The notes: a model not told the origin generated them from the sequence alone. 64,000 nt of DNA from Anabaena sp. FACHB-1237 (GCF_014696225.1 NZ_JACJPV010000025.1:1-64000), one strand, 5' to 3'; positions 1 through 9,949 are shown, counted from the stretch's first letter. Made by a program: numbers and translations.

Positions 1-1036
1 AAGGCACTATTTGACCAATATCCATTGGACACTCCTAATCCATCTGTACCTAATCCACTAAAGGTTGCACTGCTATAATCCACAATCAGTTTGTCAGTGC
101 CATTGCCACCGTCATATATCTTGTTGCTGACTAGATTACTGCCCGTCGCTTCCAACTGATCATTCCCGTTGGTAATCGTTCCAGTCAATGCTGTGGTCGT
201 GCCAATGATATAATCTGTCCCTGTTGCCAGGGTTAAGATGATAGTCTCGTCATTTTCTTGAATGTTGTCCTCAAGAGGAGAAATTGTTAGGGTAACTGTA
301 TCCGCTCCAGCCGCAAAGGAAACTGTTCCTGTAGTGGCAGTATGGGATGTGGCACCAGTCTGACTATAGTCTGTGTTGAATATAGCTGAACCTGATACGG
401 TGTAATTGACGGTTAACGCACTGGCGATATTGCCTGTTCGGGTGAAGGTGTAGAGAATATTCGCCCCGCTATGTTCTGCTACTTTTTTGGTAGAAATCGC
501 TAATGTGACTACTGGTTTTGTCGTTACCTCAGTAGTATCAATAGCTATTGACCATCCGCCTGCGATGTTGCCGGAGTCCACTCCTGTATCATCCACTATA
601 TACAGGCTCCATGTACCATTGGGGATGGTGTTGTTAAATACGGAAAAATCTATTCCATAGTCACCACTGGGAGCAGGAGAATTATTAAATGTGTCACCTG
701 TTTCATAGTCTGTGGCTAGATAACTACCACTACTGATCTGACCTTGATCCGGCAGAAAATCACTGGCATTGGGGTCAAAGGTTAAGGTGACATTGTTTAA
801 GTCCCAAGACCAACCTGCGTCTGACATTAACAAGACCTTGGCACCTGTAGGACCTATCAGTAGAACATCAAGGTCATCGGGATAAGTATGAGTAATATTG
901 TTTAGGGTTACTTTCACACTCGTAATTGTGCCATTTAACCCCGAAACGTTGATACTTGACGGGTAGGTTGTTGCTGATCCACCATTAGGAATGGTAATTT
1001 CATTGGGATTAGTGAAAACTAGATTTTGCTGACTCA
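1..1036 (-). CDS. Partial P-domain / Calx-beta repeat protein (C-terminus beyond window)
   Basis: The reading frame is open from the left edge to an ATG at 1034-1036, with an AGGAG ribosome site a few bases upstream. About 345 residues are visible. Residues ~15-165 resemble a proprotein-convertase P-domain or subtilisin-associated jelly roll (motifs such as DDLDVLLIGPTG and NGTWSLYIVDDTG). Residues ~170-290 form a Calx-beta-like repeat (FTRTGNIASALTVNYTVSG, ITNGNDQL), followed by Gly/Asp-rich sequence (DGGNGTDKL) like an RTX or integrin-type calcium-binding start. Such proteins are usually large, exported and calcium-binding. No signal peptide is seen at the N-terminus, consistent with a C-terminal export signal outside the window (inference). 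Exact function is unknown. Confidence 0.85.
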
Positions 1037-1487
1037 TTTTAATTACTCCTGCTTTAGTTAGCACGCAGAAATCTTGCGTATATAAAAAAATGACTCTTAT
1101 GTAGTATTCTGGGATCAGAATATCTGAAAATTAAACACGATTGTTCTAGTAATCTTACTATAAAAATCGTGTTTTTGGTAAACCAGTCAACACGAGTTCT
1201 ATTTAAACCTTGATTTGATAACTGGATAACTTTTGATGGCGATCGCATTCTGTCCACCGGAGGCGATCGCTCCTGAACGCTCCACCATTTACGGAAATAA
1301 TCACTGATATTATCAAGTTTCTTTCTCGCCAACAAGAAACCAGTTTATCAGAATCTCCCAATTTGCAAATTGAGAGGTTTATTAGATATTTATAAAAACA
1401 TTAAACAAATAATATATTGGTTAGTAATTAATCGAGAACCTATTGGAGTTTCAGAACTACTAGAATATATACTATGAGAACAATATA
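1037..1487. other. Gene-poor stretch with a HIP1 pair
   Basis: No convincing gene. Two HIP1-type GCGATCGC octamers lie about 25 bases apart (near 1240 and 1265) around a short sequence that also occurs in other cyanobacterial intergenic regions. The part nearest 1037 should hold the promoter of the minus-strand gene that starts at 1036. Confidence 0.5.
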
Positions 1488-1675
1488 CAATCTTTAGAAG
1501 GTAAAATTCGCCTAGAAGAAATAGTAGAAATTTCTACAGAATATAAATATACACTACAACCTGTGCTGGTCGTTCTAGCCTAGGTCAAGATCGAGGAAAA
1601 TTTACTGTTCCAGATGATTTTAATGCTTCTCTACCCTAAGATATTTTACTTGCATTTGAAGGCGGTGCAGAGTGA
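1488..1675 (+). pseudogene. Decayed VapB/Phd-like antitoxin
   Basis: Two recognisable pieces lie in different frames. LEGKIRLEEIVEIS begins at 1494. After a frameshift near 1570 comes GQDRGKFTVPDDFN followed by a stop in place of a sense codon (LP-stop-DILLAFEGGAE), ending at a TGA at 1673-1675. The PDDF(N/D)xPLPxxIL tail is typical of the C-terminus of cyanobacterial VapB/Phd-type antitoxins. The ending overlaps the GTG of the toxin relic by four bases, as in intact pairs. With a frameshift and a nonsense codon it is unlikely to be functional. Confidence 0.6.
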
Positions 1676-1771
1676 GGCTTTTATTAGATACTCAATGCTG
1701 GTGATGGTGGTTTTCTCAACCAGAAAAGTTGAATGAGAACGTAATTGAGTAAGTTGCGGATGAAACCAATG
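1672..1771 (+). pseudogene. Truncated VapC (PIN-domain) toxin relic
   Basis: Reads VRLLLDTQCW-stop-WWFSQPEKLNENVIE-stop-VADETNE. This matches the first ~35 residues of PIN-domain VapC toxins, including the first catalytic aspartate in LLLDT. Two in-frame stops are present, and the frame ends abruptly at about 1771, where a dispersed repeat begins (see 1772-1816). Together with the upstream relic it is a dead VapBC-type pair. Confidence 0.6.
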
Positions 1772-1851
1772 AAGTATCTGTAGCTTAAATTGACACCTAT
1801 GATCTCATGCTTTACCCAAAACTTTGCACCCTGCACCCTGCACCCTGCAAC
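1772..1851. repeat. Dispersed repeat copy plus short tandem CCCTGCA run
   Basis: The segment from about 1772 to 1816 resembles 9893-9948 on the same strand and 63629-63668 inverted (shared core ATCTGTAGCTTAAATTGA and nearby bases). It is followed at about 1825-1850 by three tandem CCCTGCA-like units. This copy truncates the VapC relic. Confidence 0.55.
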
Positions 1852-1854
1852 CTC

Positions 1855-3150
1855 CTAAATACCTAATCTTTGATACACTGCTTCTAAATGTTCTAGATGA
1901 TGTTTGGCATCAAAACAGGCTTCTATTTCTGCTGTTGATAAGTTACTGGTAACACGCAAATCTTGTTTTATCAAAGCATAAAAATTACCATCTGCTTTAT
2001 TCCACGCAGTATGGGCATTTTCTTGTACTATTTTATATGCCTCCTCTCGCTTTAATCCCTTATCTACTAGGGTTAGTAATACTCGTTGACTAAATACTAC
2101 TCCACCATAACAGTTAAGATTCCGTTGCATATTTTCAGGATACACTAACAGGTTTTCCACTAATTCAGTAATTTCATGGAGCATAAAGTGAGTTAAAATA
2201 CAGGCATCTGGTAAAACAACTCGTTCTACTGAACTGTGGGAAATGTCTCTTTCATGCCATAGGGCTACGTTTTCTAATACTGCACCAGCATGGCTTCTCA
2301 CTAGTCTAGCCATACCTGTGAGACGTTCAGAACGAATGGGGTTACGCTTGTGGGGCATGGCACTAGAACCTTTTTGCCCTTTGGAAAAGTATTCTTCCAC
2401 TTCTAAAACGTCGGTTTTTTGCAGGTTGCGAATTTCTACGGCAAAACGTTCTATAGATGCTGCTACTAGTGCTAGTTGTTGCACAAAGTCGGCATGAATA
2501 TCGCGTGATATTACTTGAGTAGATGCGGTATCAGGTTTGAGTCCTAATTTAGCACAGGCGATCGCTTCTACACGAGGTTCTATATTAGCATAAGTTCCCA
2601 CAGCACCGGATATTTTACCTACGGCAATGGTTTGTTTAAGAGTTTGTAGTCTTTGTTGATGTCGCAACATTTCTGCTAACCAACCAGCGAGTTTAAACCC
2701 AAAGGTGATAGGTTCTGCATGAATACCGTGCGATCGCCCAATCATCACAGTATAACGGTGTTCTCTGGCTTTGGCACGAATTACATCAACAAATTCCTGT
2801 ACAGACTTTAACAATAGATCCAAACTAGCTACCATTTGCAGTGCTAAAGCAGTATCTAGCACATCCGAACTAGTTAAACCTAAATGTATATAACGTCCTG
2901 CATCACCTACATACTCATTAACATTGGTCAAAAAGGCAATCATGTCATGGCGGACTTCTGCTTCAATTTCCAATACCCGCTTAGGGTCAAAATTCGCCTT
3001 AGCTTTGATTTCTGCAACGGCCGCAGTGGGAATATAACCAAGTTCCGCCTGAGCTTCACAAACTGCTATTTCCACATCTAGCCAAGTTTTCAGCTTATAG
3101 GTTTCATTCCACAGATTGCCCATTTCCGGCAAAGTATAACGCTCAATCAC
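1855..3150 (-). CDS. purB: Adenylosuccinate lyase
   Basis: Fumarase/aspartase-superfamily enzyme of purine synthesis. It splits SAICAR to AICAR and adenylosuccinate to AMP, releasing fumarate. The signature loop GSSAMPHKRNP is intact, as are TSSDVLDTALALQ and the helical core. I chose the GTG at 3150, giving 431 residues that begin with the family-typical IERYTLPEMGNLW. A longer in-frame start (ATG at 3177, 440 residues) adds an atypical hydrophobic leader and has no clear ribosome site. The gene is cytosolic and stands alone, running away from the hopanoid genes. Confidence 0.93.
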   Translation of the reverse strand: MIERYTLPEMGNLWNETYKLKTWLDVEIAVCEAQAELGYIPTAAVAEIKAKANFDPKRVLEIEAEVRHDMIAFLTNVNEYVGDAGRYIHLGLTSSDVLDTALALQMVASLDLLLKSVQEFVDVIRAKAREHRYTVMIGRSHGIHAEPITFGFKLAGWLAEMLRHQQRLQTLKQTIAVGKISGAVGTYANIEPRVEAIACAKLGLKPDTASTQVISRDIHADFVQQLALVAASIERFAVEIRNLQKTDVLEVEEYFSKGQKGSSAMPHKRNPIRSERLTGMARLVRSHAGAVLENVALWHERDISHSSVERVVLPDACILTHFMLHEITELVENLLVYPENMQRNLNCYGGVVFSQRVLLTLVDKGLKREEAYKIVQENAHTAWNKADGNFYALIKQDLRVTSNLSTAEIEACFDAKHHLEHLEAVYQRLGI

Positions 3151-3259
3151 AATCACAGAATACAATACAACTGTCATATTGTATATCTATTGTGTAACAA
3201 GGAGTCAAAAGTCAAAAGTCGGGAGTTGAGAGTTAGAAGATTATTTTACCAATCACCCA

Positions 3260-4435
3260 TCACCGATCAACAGGATAAACTCGTCCCTTCCACGCGCCTC
3301 CACGTTTTTGCCAATATCTCATAGCAGAGTCAATGGTCATTAAGGTATAGAGTATAGAAATAACAGGTAAACTTAATGCAAATATAGGTTTACATTTGTA
3401 AAAGCTAATAATGGGAAAATAGGCGATCGCCATTATTAATGATGTCAATAATCCTACAATAATTATCCCTGGTTTGAGCATAATTAAACCTATAATTATT
3501 GCTAATATAGGCATAACATAAACTATCATCATGCCTATAATACTTAAGCTAAGTAGTAATGGTGAATAATTAAGTTGAGTATATGCTGTTCGTGCTACCA
3601 TATCCCAAATTGTGTCTAAACTATTATATTCTCGTAAACTAACAGTTAGGCTACTTAGTCCTAACCAAATTTTACCTTGATTGGATTTAATTCTATTAGC
3701 TAGAGTACAATCATCTATGAGAGCATGACGAATACTACTAATACCACCTATATTATTTAAAGATGTGGGACGGATTAAAATACAACCTCCGGCGGCTGCG
3801 GCGGTGCTTTTTTGGGGGTTGTTTACCCATCGGAAGGGGTAGAGTTTTTGAAAGAAAAATACAAAAGCAGGTATAAGCAATTTTTCCCAGAAACTTTCAC
3901 ATCTTAATCGCACCATTATAGATACCATATCTAGATTTTCCTTTTCAGCCTTGGCGATGAGACGACATAAATTATTAGGATGATGTTCAATATCAGCATC
4001 TGTTAATAGAATATAGTCAGGTGTAAGTTGGTTAGCAAATTGAATACCCTGTTCCAAAGCCCAAAGTTTACCAGTCCAATCTGATGGTAAAGTTTGACTA
4101 GTAATTATTTGTAATTGTGCAGTTTTATCAAGGGCGTAAGCTACTCCTTCCGCAAAATTGGCTGTACCATCGGTACTTTGATCATCTACCAGGATAATGT
4201 TAAATTTGCCAGGGTAGTCTTGTTGGAAGAGCGATCTTAAACTTATAGATATTACTTCTGCTTCATTACGCGCTGGGACTACAATAGCTATGCTAGGTAA
4301 AGTATTTAATTGAGGTATAATTGTTTCTAATCTTTCATCTACACGCCAAAATTGTCCCCAAAATAAAATTAAAAATAACCAAATTACTAAAGATAACAGT
4401 GATAAACCAAAAATAATTTCTGTAATTCCGCTCAT
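3260..4435 (-). CDS. Hopene-associated glycosyltransferase HpnB-like (GT2 family)
   Basis: Family 2 glycosyltransferase anchored in the membrane: one N-terminal membrane helix (LSLVIWLFLILFW), a GT-A domain with nucleotide-sugar motif VDDQSTDGT and metal-binding DADIEHHP, and two or three C-terminal helices. The ending RGGAWKGRVY is characteristic of HpnB. The ATG at 4435 gives 391 residues; an in-frame TTG at 4474 would add 13 residues and looks less likely. It is divergently placed 113 bp from the squalene-hopene cyclase gene, which supports a role in making or decorating hopanoids. The exact sugar transferred is not known from sequence. Confidence 0.8.
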   Translation of the reverse strand: MSGITEIIFGLSLLSLVIWLFLILFWGQFWRVDERLETIIPQLNTLPSIAIVVPARNEAEVISISLRSLFQQDYPGKFNIILVDDQSTDGTANFAEGVAYALDKTAQLQIITSQTLPSDWTGKLWALEQGIQFANQLTPDYILLTDADIEHHPNNLCRLIAKAEKENLDMVSIMVRLRCESFWEKLLIPAFVFFFQKLYPFRWVNNPQKSTAAAAGGCILIRPTSLNNIGGISSIRHALIDDCTLANRIKSNQGKIWLGLSSLTVSLREYNSLDTIWDMVARTAYTQLNYSPLLLSLSIIGMMIVYVMPILAIIIGLIMLKPGIIIVGLLTSLIMAIAYFPIISFYKCKPIFALSLPVISILYTLMTIDSAMRYWQKRGGAWKGRVYPVDR

Positions 4436-4500
4436 AAAGACTTGCCAACTTGCACTAATTAAGACAGAATACAATATTTGTTAATTTTAGCAAATAGTTA

Positions 4501-4531
4501 GATCCCCTATTTCTTAAAGAAGTCGGGGATA
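4501..4531. repeat. Imperfect copy of the 31-bp GATCCC palindrome
   Basis: Inverted repeat with arms GATCCCC..TTTCTT and AAAGAA..CGGGGAT. It is a degenerate member of the palindrome family found perfectly at 28291, 42580 and 56298. It sits between the divergent hpnB-like and shc genes, 18 bp before the shc ATG, so it lies in or near the shc leader. Confidence 0.65.
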
Positions 4532-4548
4532 CAATAAATGAGGATGCG

Positions 4549-6462
4549 ATGCAAATACAAGATCAAGGAAAAGTCCAGCAAGTTACACAAGCCATAACTG
4601 CTAGTCAAAAATATCTACTTTCTCAACAATATCCTGATGGTTATTGGGGGGCTGAATTAGAATCTAATGTAACAATTACAGCGGAAGTAGTATTATTACA
4701 TAAAATTTGGGGAACTGATAAAATTAGACCTTTACATAAAGCCGAAAATTATCTCCGTCGTCAACAAAAAGATCATGGTGGTTGGGAATTATTTTATGGT
4801 GACGGAGGCGAATTAAGTACATCTGTAGAAGCCTATATGGCTTTAAGATTATTGGGAGCGCCTGCTACAGATCCGGCTTTAATAAAAGCAAAATCTTTCA
4901 TTTTATCAAAAGGTGGTATTAGTAAAACTCGTATCTTTACTAAATTACATTTAGCCTTAATTAGTTGTTACAATTGGCAAGGTTTACCTTCCTTACCTCC
5001 AGGAGTAATGTTATTACCAAATAACTTCTTTTTCAACATTTATGAATTATCTAGTTGGGCGCGTTCTAGTACCGTACCTTTATTAATTGTCTTTGATCAA
5101 AAACCCATTTTTAATCTTGATAATCCCATCAATCTTGATGAATTATACACCGAAGGAATTGAGAATGTAAAATGGGAATTACCCCGTGCTGGTGATTGGA
5201 GTGATATATTTGTTATTTTAGATCAAGGTTTTAAATTATGCGAAAGTATTAACTTTTCACCATTTCGAGAAGAAGGTATTAAAGCAGCAGAAAAATGGAT
5301 TTTAGAACGGCAAGAAGTTAGCGGAGATTGGGGAGGAATTATTCCCGCTATGCTAAATTCTTTATTAGCTTTAAAATGTTTGAGTTATGATGTCAATGAT
5401 CCGATTATTTATCGTGGTTTAAAAGCAGTAGATAATTTCGTTATTGAAACTGAAAATACCTATTGTGTCCAACCTTGTGTGTCTCCAGTGTGGGATACGG
5501 CTTGGGTAATTAGAGGTTTAATTGATTCTGGTTTTCCTCATGATCATCCTGCAATTGTGAAGGCTGGAGAATGGTTATTAGATAAACAAATATTAGATTA
5601 TGGTGATTGGATAGTGAAAAATTCCCAAGGGAAACCTGGGGCTTGGGCGTTTGAATTTGATAATCGCTTTTATCCTGATGTGGATGATTCCGCAGTAGTT
5701 GTGATGGCTTTATATCAAGCGAAATTACCCAATGAAAATTTGAAAAAACAAGCCATGAAACGCGCCTTAAGTTGGATTAGTTCCATGCAATGTGATCAAG
5801 GAGGATGGGCAGCTTTTGATATTAATAATAATCAAGATTGGCTTAATTCTATTCCTTATGGTGATCTCAAAGCGATGATTGATCCAAATACGGCAGATGT
5901 AACAGCTAGAGTATTAGAAATGTTGGGCGTTTGCGGTTTAAAAATTGAGGATGATAAGCTGGAAAAAGCCCTAGATTACTTATTAGCTGAACAGGAAGCG
6001 GAAGGTTGTTGGTTTGGACGTTGGGGGGTAAATTATATCTATGGTACAAGTGGAGTTTTATCGGCTTTATCTGTGACTAATTCCCAAAAATATCATCGTT
6101 ATATGAAAGATGGTGCACAGTGGTTAATTCAATGTCAAAATAGCGATGGTGGTTGGGGTGAAACCTGTTATAGTTATAATGATCCTTGTCTTAAAGGTAT
6201 AGGATTTAGTACCGCTTCTCAAACTGCATGGGCGTTAATTGGTTTAATAGCAGCAGGGGAAGCAACGGGTAATTTTGCGATGGAGAATATTAACGAAGGT
6301 GTGAATTATTTATTAACTACTCAAAAGGATGATGGAACTTGGGAAGAGTCTTATTTTACAGGTACGGGTTTTCCTTGTCATTTTTATTTGAAATATCATT
6401 TCTATCAGCAATATTTCCCGTTAATTGCGTTAGGAAGATATAGTAAGATAAATATGAATTGA
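4549..6462 (+). CDS. shc: Squalene-hopene cyclase
   Basis: Cyclises squalene to hopene/diplopterol, the committed step of hopanoid synthesis; a monotopic membrane enzyme. At 637 residues it has normal family length. The protonating motif D-V-D-D is at residues 377-380, and several QW repeats are visible (GGWELFYGDG, GDWGGIIPAM, GGWAAFDINN, GGWGETCYSY, GTWEESYFTG). The C-terminal GTGFPCHFYLKYHFYQQYF is typical. It is divergent from the HpnB-like gene. The codon usage is very AT-rich but like its neighbours. Confidence 0.95.
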   Translation: MQIQDQGKVQQVTQAITASQKYLLSQQYPDGYWGAELESNVTITAEVVLLHKIWGTDKIRPLHKAENYLRRQQKDHGGWELFYGDGGELSTSVEAYMALRLLGAPATDPALIKAKSFILSKGGISKTRIFTKLHLALISCYNWQGLPSLPPGVMLLPNNFFFNIYELSSWARSSTVPLLIVFDQKPIFNLDNPINLDELYTEGIENVKWELPRAGDWSDIFVILDQGFKLCESINFSPFREEGIKAAEKWILERQEVSGDWGGIIPAMLNSLLALKCLSYDVNDPIIYRGLKAVDNFVIETENTYCVQPCVSPVWDTAWVIRGLIDSGFPHDHPAIVKAGEWLLDKQILDYGDWIVKNSQGKPGAWAFEFDNRFYPDVDDSAVVVMALYQAKLPNENLKKQAMKRALSWISSMQCDQGGWAAFDINNNQDWLNSIPYGDLKAMIDPNTADVTARVLEMLGVCGLKIEDDKLEKALDYLLAEQEAEGCWFGRWGVNYIYGTSGVLSALSVTNSQKYHRYMKDGAQWLIQCQNSDGGWGETCYSYNDPCLKGIGFSTASQTAWALIGLIAAGEATGNFAMENINEGVNYLLTTQKDDGTWEESYFTGTGFPCHFYLKYHFYQQYFPLIALGRYSKINMN

Positions 6463-6522
6463 TTTCACTAAAACAAGAGGGATCGGTTTTAAATTAAAAA
6501 TTTTTTAAGTTTTTTTAAAGTT

Positions 6523-6557
6523 CAGATCCCCGAGTTCTCTAAGAAATCAAGGATCTG
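6523..6557. repeat. Degenerate GATCCC palindrome between convergent genes
   Basis: Imperfect inverted repeat (AGATCCCCGAGTTCT / AAGAAATCAAGGATCT) between the convergent ends of shc and ndhD. It could act as a transcription end for one or both genes; that is inference. It is related to the 31-bp palindromes elsewhere in the window. Confidence 0.5.
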
Positions 6558-6615
6558 ATAGACAATTCCCCTATAATTGATGATTTAGTACCAAGATATT
6601 CCTTGGTTTAAATAA

Positions 6616-8229
6616 TTACTTGACTATACTAACGGAACTTTCTACTTCAGCAGCAGCTAAGGTTGGGGCTGTGAAAATTTGCGAATACAGGTTTGCTGGT
6701 TGTTCACGTGCTAATACTGGTAATACTTGACGTGCATGAGCAGCAACTTCTATTGTTTTTACATCATAGGTTTGTGTCACTAATTTAGGATACAAACCAA
6801 TACCAATGATGGGAATTAAGAAACAAGCAGTAATGAATAATTCACGAGGTTTGGCATCCAAAACCACAGGATCTAAATGTAATTCTGCACTTTGATTTCC
6901 ATAGAATACTTGACGTAACATGGAAAGTAAATAAATAGGAGTGAGAATAACACCAACTGCGGAAAGGAAAATAATAACTACTTTGAAACTGGAACTATAC
7001 ACATCGCTGGTGGCAATACCTAAGAACACCATTAATTCTCCCACAAAACCACTCATACCTGGTAATGCTAAAGAAGCCATAGCGCCGGCGGTAAATAAGG
7101 CGAAGGTTTTAGGCATAATTTTGGCTATACCACCCATTTTATCCATTATTAAGGTGTGGGTACGTTCATAAGTCACACCAGCAAGGAAGAATAAACTAGC
7201 AGCTATTAAACCATGGGAAATCATTTGTAGCACTGCACCACTAATACCCAGTTCTGTATAGGATGCTAACCCGATGAGCACAAAACCCATGTGAGCAATA
7301 GAAGAGTATGCTAAACGGCGTTTCAGGTTAGTTTGAGCAAAGGCACAACAAGCACCATAAACTATATTCACTACTCCTAAAACTGCTAACATTGGAGCAA
7401 AGGTAACATGAGCATCGCTTAACATTTCCATGTTAAAACGAATTAAGGCATAACCTCCCATCTTCAATAATACACCTGCTAAGATCATGGATCCGGGTGC
7501 TGGTGCTTCACCATGAGCATCAGGTAGCCAAGTATGCACAGGGAAAATTGGTAGTTTGACACCATACGCTATTAAGAAACCTGTGTATAGTGCTAATTCT
7601 AAGACTTGAGGATATTCTTTTAAGCCTAATTCTGTCATGTTGAAGGTGAAGTTATCACCATAGAATGCCATTGCAAAACCGCCAATAAGAATAAATATGG
7701 ATGCTGCGGCAGTATAAATGATAAATTTAGTTGCTGCGTAACGGCGGTTTTGTCCCCCCCAAATGGAAATTAGTAAGTAAACTGGTACTAATTCAATTTC
7801 CCACATCAAGAAGAATAATAGTAAGTCTTGGGCGAGAAATACTCCTAATTGAGCGGAGTACATTACCAACATTAATCCGTAGAATAAACGTGGTTTTGTT
7901 TCCACTTTCCAGGCTGCAAATATCGCTAAGGTATTAATTAAGCCTGTTAGAAGAATTAGCGGCATTGATAAACCATCAATTCCCAATGACCAGTGTAAAC
8001 CTAGTTGTGGTAGCCAGGAATAGTTTTCTACCATTTGTATGGCAGAACTTTGAAAGTCGTATTTCTGCTCCAGGGCAAATATCATTAGTAATAAGTCTGC
8101 AAATGCTACTCCTAAACCATACCAGCGTAAGGTTTTACCCTCTTTGTCGGATATCATCGGAATGCCTAGACTGGCCACTAAGGGCAACAGGACTATGGCT
8201 GATAACCAGGGAATTTCTATATGATTCAT
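6616..8229 (-). CDS. ndhD: NAD(P)H-quinone oxidoreductase subunit 4 (NdhD, NDH-1)
   Basis: Proton-pumping antiporter-like subunit of the thylakoid NDH-1 complex, with about 14 hydrophobic helices in 537 residues. Family landmarks include [30 protein letters not shown] and [13 protein letters not shown]. The sequence most resembles the respiratory NdhD1 type (subtype is inference). I prefer the ATG at 8229; a GTG codon immediately before it extends the frame by one residue. thrB lies upstream on the same strand, 480 bp away, too far for tight coupling; no ndhF is adjacent here. Confidence 0.93.
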   Translation of the reverse strand: MNHIEIPWLSAIVLLPLVASLGIPMISDKEGKTLRWYGLGVAFADLLLMIFALEQKYDFQSSAIQMVENYSWLPQLGLHWSLGIDGLSMPLILLTGLINTLAIFAAWKVETKPRLFYGLMLVMYSAQLGVFLAQDLLLFFLMWEIELVPVYLLISIWGGQNRRYAATKFIIYTAAASIFILIGGFAMAFYGDNFTFNMTELGLKEYPQVLELALYTGFLIAYGVKLPIFPVHTWLPDAHGEAPAPGSMILAGVLLKMGGYALIRFNMEMLSDAHVTFAPMLAVLGVVNIVYGACCAFAQTNLKRRLAYSSIAHMGFVLIGLASYTELGISGAVLQMISHGLIAASLFFLAGVTYERTHTLIMDKMGGIAKIMPKTFALFTAGAMASLALPGMSGFVGELMVFLGIATSDVYSSSFKVVIIFLSAVGVILTPIYLLSMLRQVFYGNQSAELHLDPVVLDAKPRELFITACFLIPIIGIGLYPKLVTQTYDVKTIEVAAHARQVLPVLAREQPANLYSQIFTAPTLAAAEVESSVSIVK

Positions 8230-8711
8230 CACTGTTAATAATCAGTTTTCAGTTTTACTTTTGATTTTATTATATTAAGGAATCGTTACTTTTGTAAATA
8301 TTTTTTATTGTTTTTTGATGATTTTTTGATTGTTGTTGGCCAAATTGTTGATTTTGGGCTGGTTTTGATCAAAAAATAGTTATAAATACTTACTAAAATT
8401 AGGATTTTCCTATTCTAAATATAAACTTTTGTAACGTCAATAGAAAAACGGTAACTAATGTCACCGCTTTCTGTTATTTTTAGGGTTTGGCAAGAAAGTC
8501 TTTTTGTGCACAGTGTCAGGTAAGTCATGGGCTAAGAGTCAGTAGGGGTTTAGCACTGCTGATTGATTTATTATTTTCTGTAGCAATTTTTTCTAGTGTT
8601 CTTTTAAGGCTTGATATTGCCAGTTTTCCTGATTTTTACTCATAATTCTAATTTTGCTATAACTAATTTAATTGTCATAGTGCGATCGCTTAAGGATCAC
8701 ACCAAACTAGC
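8230..8711. other. Intergenic region between thrB and ndhD
   Basis: About 480 bp with no coding potential that I can support. It is very AT-rich near ndhD (runs of T around 8290-8330) and carries one HIP1 site near 8682. It probably holds the ndhD promoter and leader. No clear hairpin terminator for thrB was seen. Confidence 0.5.
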
Positions 8712-9632
8712 TTAATTATGAACTATTATCGCCCCTTGGGTATCTAGTGCCAGCGATCGCACTATAGCAGTAATACCTTGATCACTCCAAGCCTCAGTTA
8801 TTGCATTTTCTACTGGCTTAACTATATTCTTGTCAGCTAATGCTAATAATGTAGGACCAGCACCACTAATTACCATACCATAGGCACCAGCATCTATAGC
8901 TGCATTATTTACCGCCTCATAACCGGGAATTAATGCTTTTCTATAGGGTTGATGTATTTTGTCTTGTAACGCAGTGGTTAACCATTCTTCTCTATTAGTT
9001 GCTAAACCTCGCAATAATAAACCAAAGTGGGCAATATTAAAAATCGCATCTCCACGGGAGATTTGAGGAGGTAAAACTGACCTAGCTTGAGAGGTAGACA
9101 GTTCAAAGTTAGGAATTGCTACCACTGGAATTATATGCCGATGCCAGGTAATATCACAAATTTCCCAACCTGTGTTACTACTAGCTGCTAAACGACAACC
9201 ACCCAATAAAGCAGGGACAACATTATCAGGATGGCCTTCTATAGCGATCGCTAAATTCATTAATTGCACATCAGATAGAGGTGTACCAGCCATATAATTT
9301 GCAGCGATTAAGCCGCTAATAATAGCTGTAGCAGAACTACCCAAACCGCGTGCTAGGGGTACACCTAAATTAATCTCAATGCTTACCGGAGGAGGTGGTT
9401 GTTTGATATAGTCATACAATCTGATAAAAGACTGATATAACAGATTATTTTCATCAGTTTGCACACCTGCGGCTTCTGCACCAGAGACTTGAATCATCAG
9501 TTTTCCCGATGTGAGAGTGGAAAACTTAAACTCATTATATAATTGCAAAGCAGCACCAATACAGTCGAAACCAGGACCTAAATTCGCTGTAGTGGCCGGA
9601 ACTTTCACAGTAAAATTAGATATTACAGACAT
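8712..9632 (-). CDS. thrB: Homoserine kinase
   Basis: GHMP kinase that phosphorylates L-homoserine in threonine synthesis; cytosolic. The length of 306 residues is usual. The ATP-binding motif PLARGLGSSATA lies at residues 92-103, the N-terminal VPATTANLGPGFDCIGAAL is characteristic, and the C-terminal GMVISGAGPTLLAL is the GHMP motif 3. The ATG at 9632 fits the family N-terminus. No other threonine-pathway gene is adjacent. Confidence 0.94.
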   Translation of the reverse strand: MSVISNFTVKVPATTANLGPGFDCIGAALQLYNEFKFSTLTSGKLMIQVSGAEAAGVQTDENNLLYQSFIRLYDYIKQPPPPVSIEINLGVPLARGLGSSATAIISGLIAANYMAGTPLSDVQLMNLAIAIEGHPDNVVPALLGGCRLAASSNTGWEICDITWHRHIIPVVAIPNFELSTSQARSVLPPQISRGDAIFNIAHFGLLLRGLATNREEWLTTALQDKIHQPYRKALIPGYEAVNNAAIDAGAYGMVISGAGPTLLALADKNIVKPVENAITEAWSDQGITAIVRSLALDTQGAIIVHN

Positions 9633-9759
9633 CCAAATTCAATCTTCAAAACCATAACTAAGTAAACCATTAGCATCGCATATAAGGGACGAAAAATATT
9701 AAAATTGTTTGGAGTGCAGGGAGGAAATTCTTTATTATGATAGGGTGGCGTGGCCTATT

Positions 9760-9794
9760 CTGGGAGGGGTTTAGCAGTGCTAAACCCCTCCCAG
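9760..9794. repeat. 35-bp perfect palindrome (17-bp arms, 1-bp centre)
   Basis: Arms run 9760-9776 and 9778-9794 around a single G at 9777; the left arm begins CTGGGAGGGGTTTAGC. It lies upstream of thrB and downstream of the minus-strand pentapeptide gene. A transcript would form a very stable hairpin, but there is no T-tract on either side, so it is more like a mobile palindromic repeat than a standard terminator. Confidence 0.8.
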
Positions 9795-9844
9795 GAGAAT
9801 CAGATAATTAAGTTGTTTTGAGTATAGTTTAGTAAACTTTAACT

Positions 9845-9948
9845 ATTAGCCTGGAACTTAAGTTCCATCTGGGTGCAGTAGCTAAACACATAAGCTATCT
9901 GTAGCTTAAATTGATACCCATGAATCTCTTGCTTTACCCCTACTGACT
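9845..9948. repeat. Dispersed ~100-bp repeat, copy 2
   Basis: Runs AGCCTGGAACTTAAG... through ...AGCTATCTGTAGCTTAAATT to the end of the intergenic space. The same order of blocks occurs in reverse at about 63629-63725 (AGCCTGG...TTAGCTAAACAAATAAGCTATCTGTAGCT when read on the minus strand). The last half also occurs at 1772-1816. The boundaries are approximate. Confidence 0.55.
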
Positions 9949-9949
9949 C

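Larger units (their letters stand above)
9633..9949. other. Intergenic region with a perfect palindrome and a dispersed repeat
   Basis: About 317 bp without a gene. It holds the 35-bp palindrome at 9760-9794 and, from about 9845 to 9948, a repeat that recurs inverted near 63629-63725 and in part at 1772-1816. The sequence around 9714-9740 resembles 35049-35080. Confidence 0.55.

Noticed and set aside
1054..1335. 93-codon minus-strand frame upstream of the P-domain gene
   Set aside because: It crosses HIP1-linked intergenic repeat sequence and has no recognisable protein features or ribosome site.
2243..2497. Plus-strand frames inside purB (also 2884-3081) and similar frames inside other genes
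   Set aside because: Shadows of well-supported genes on the other strand.
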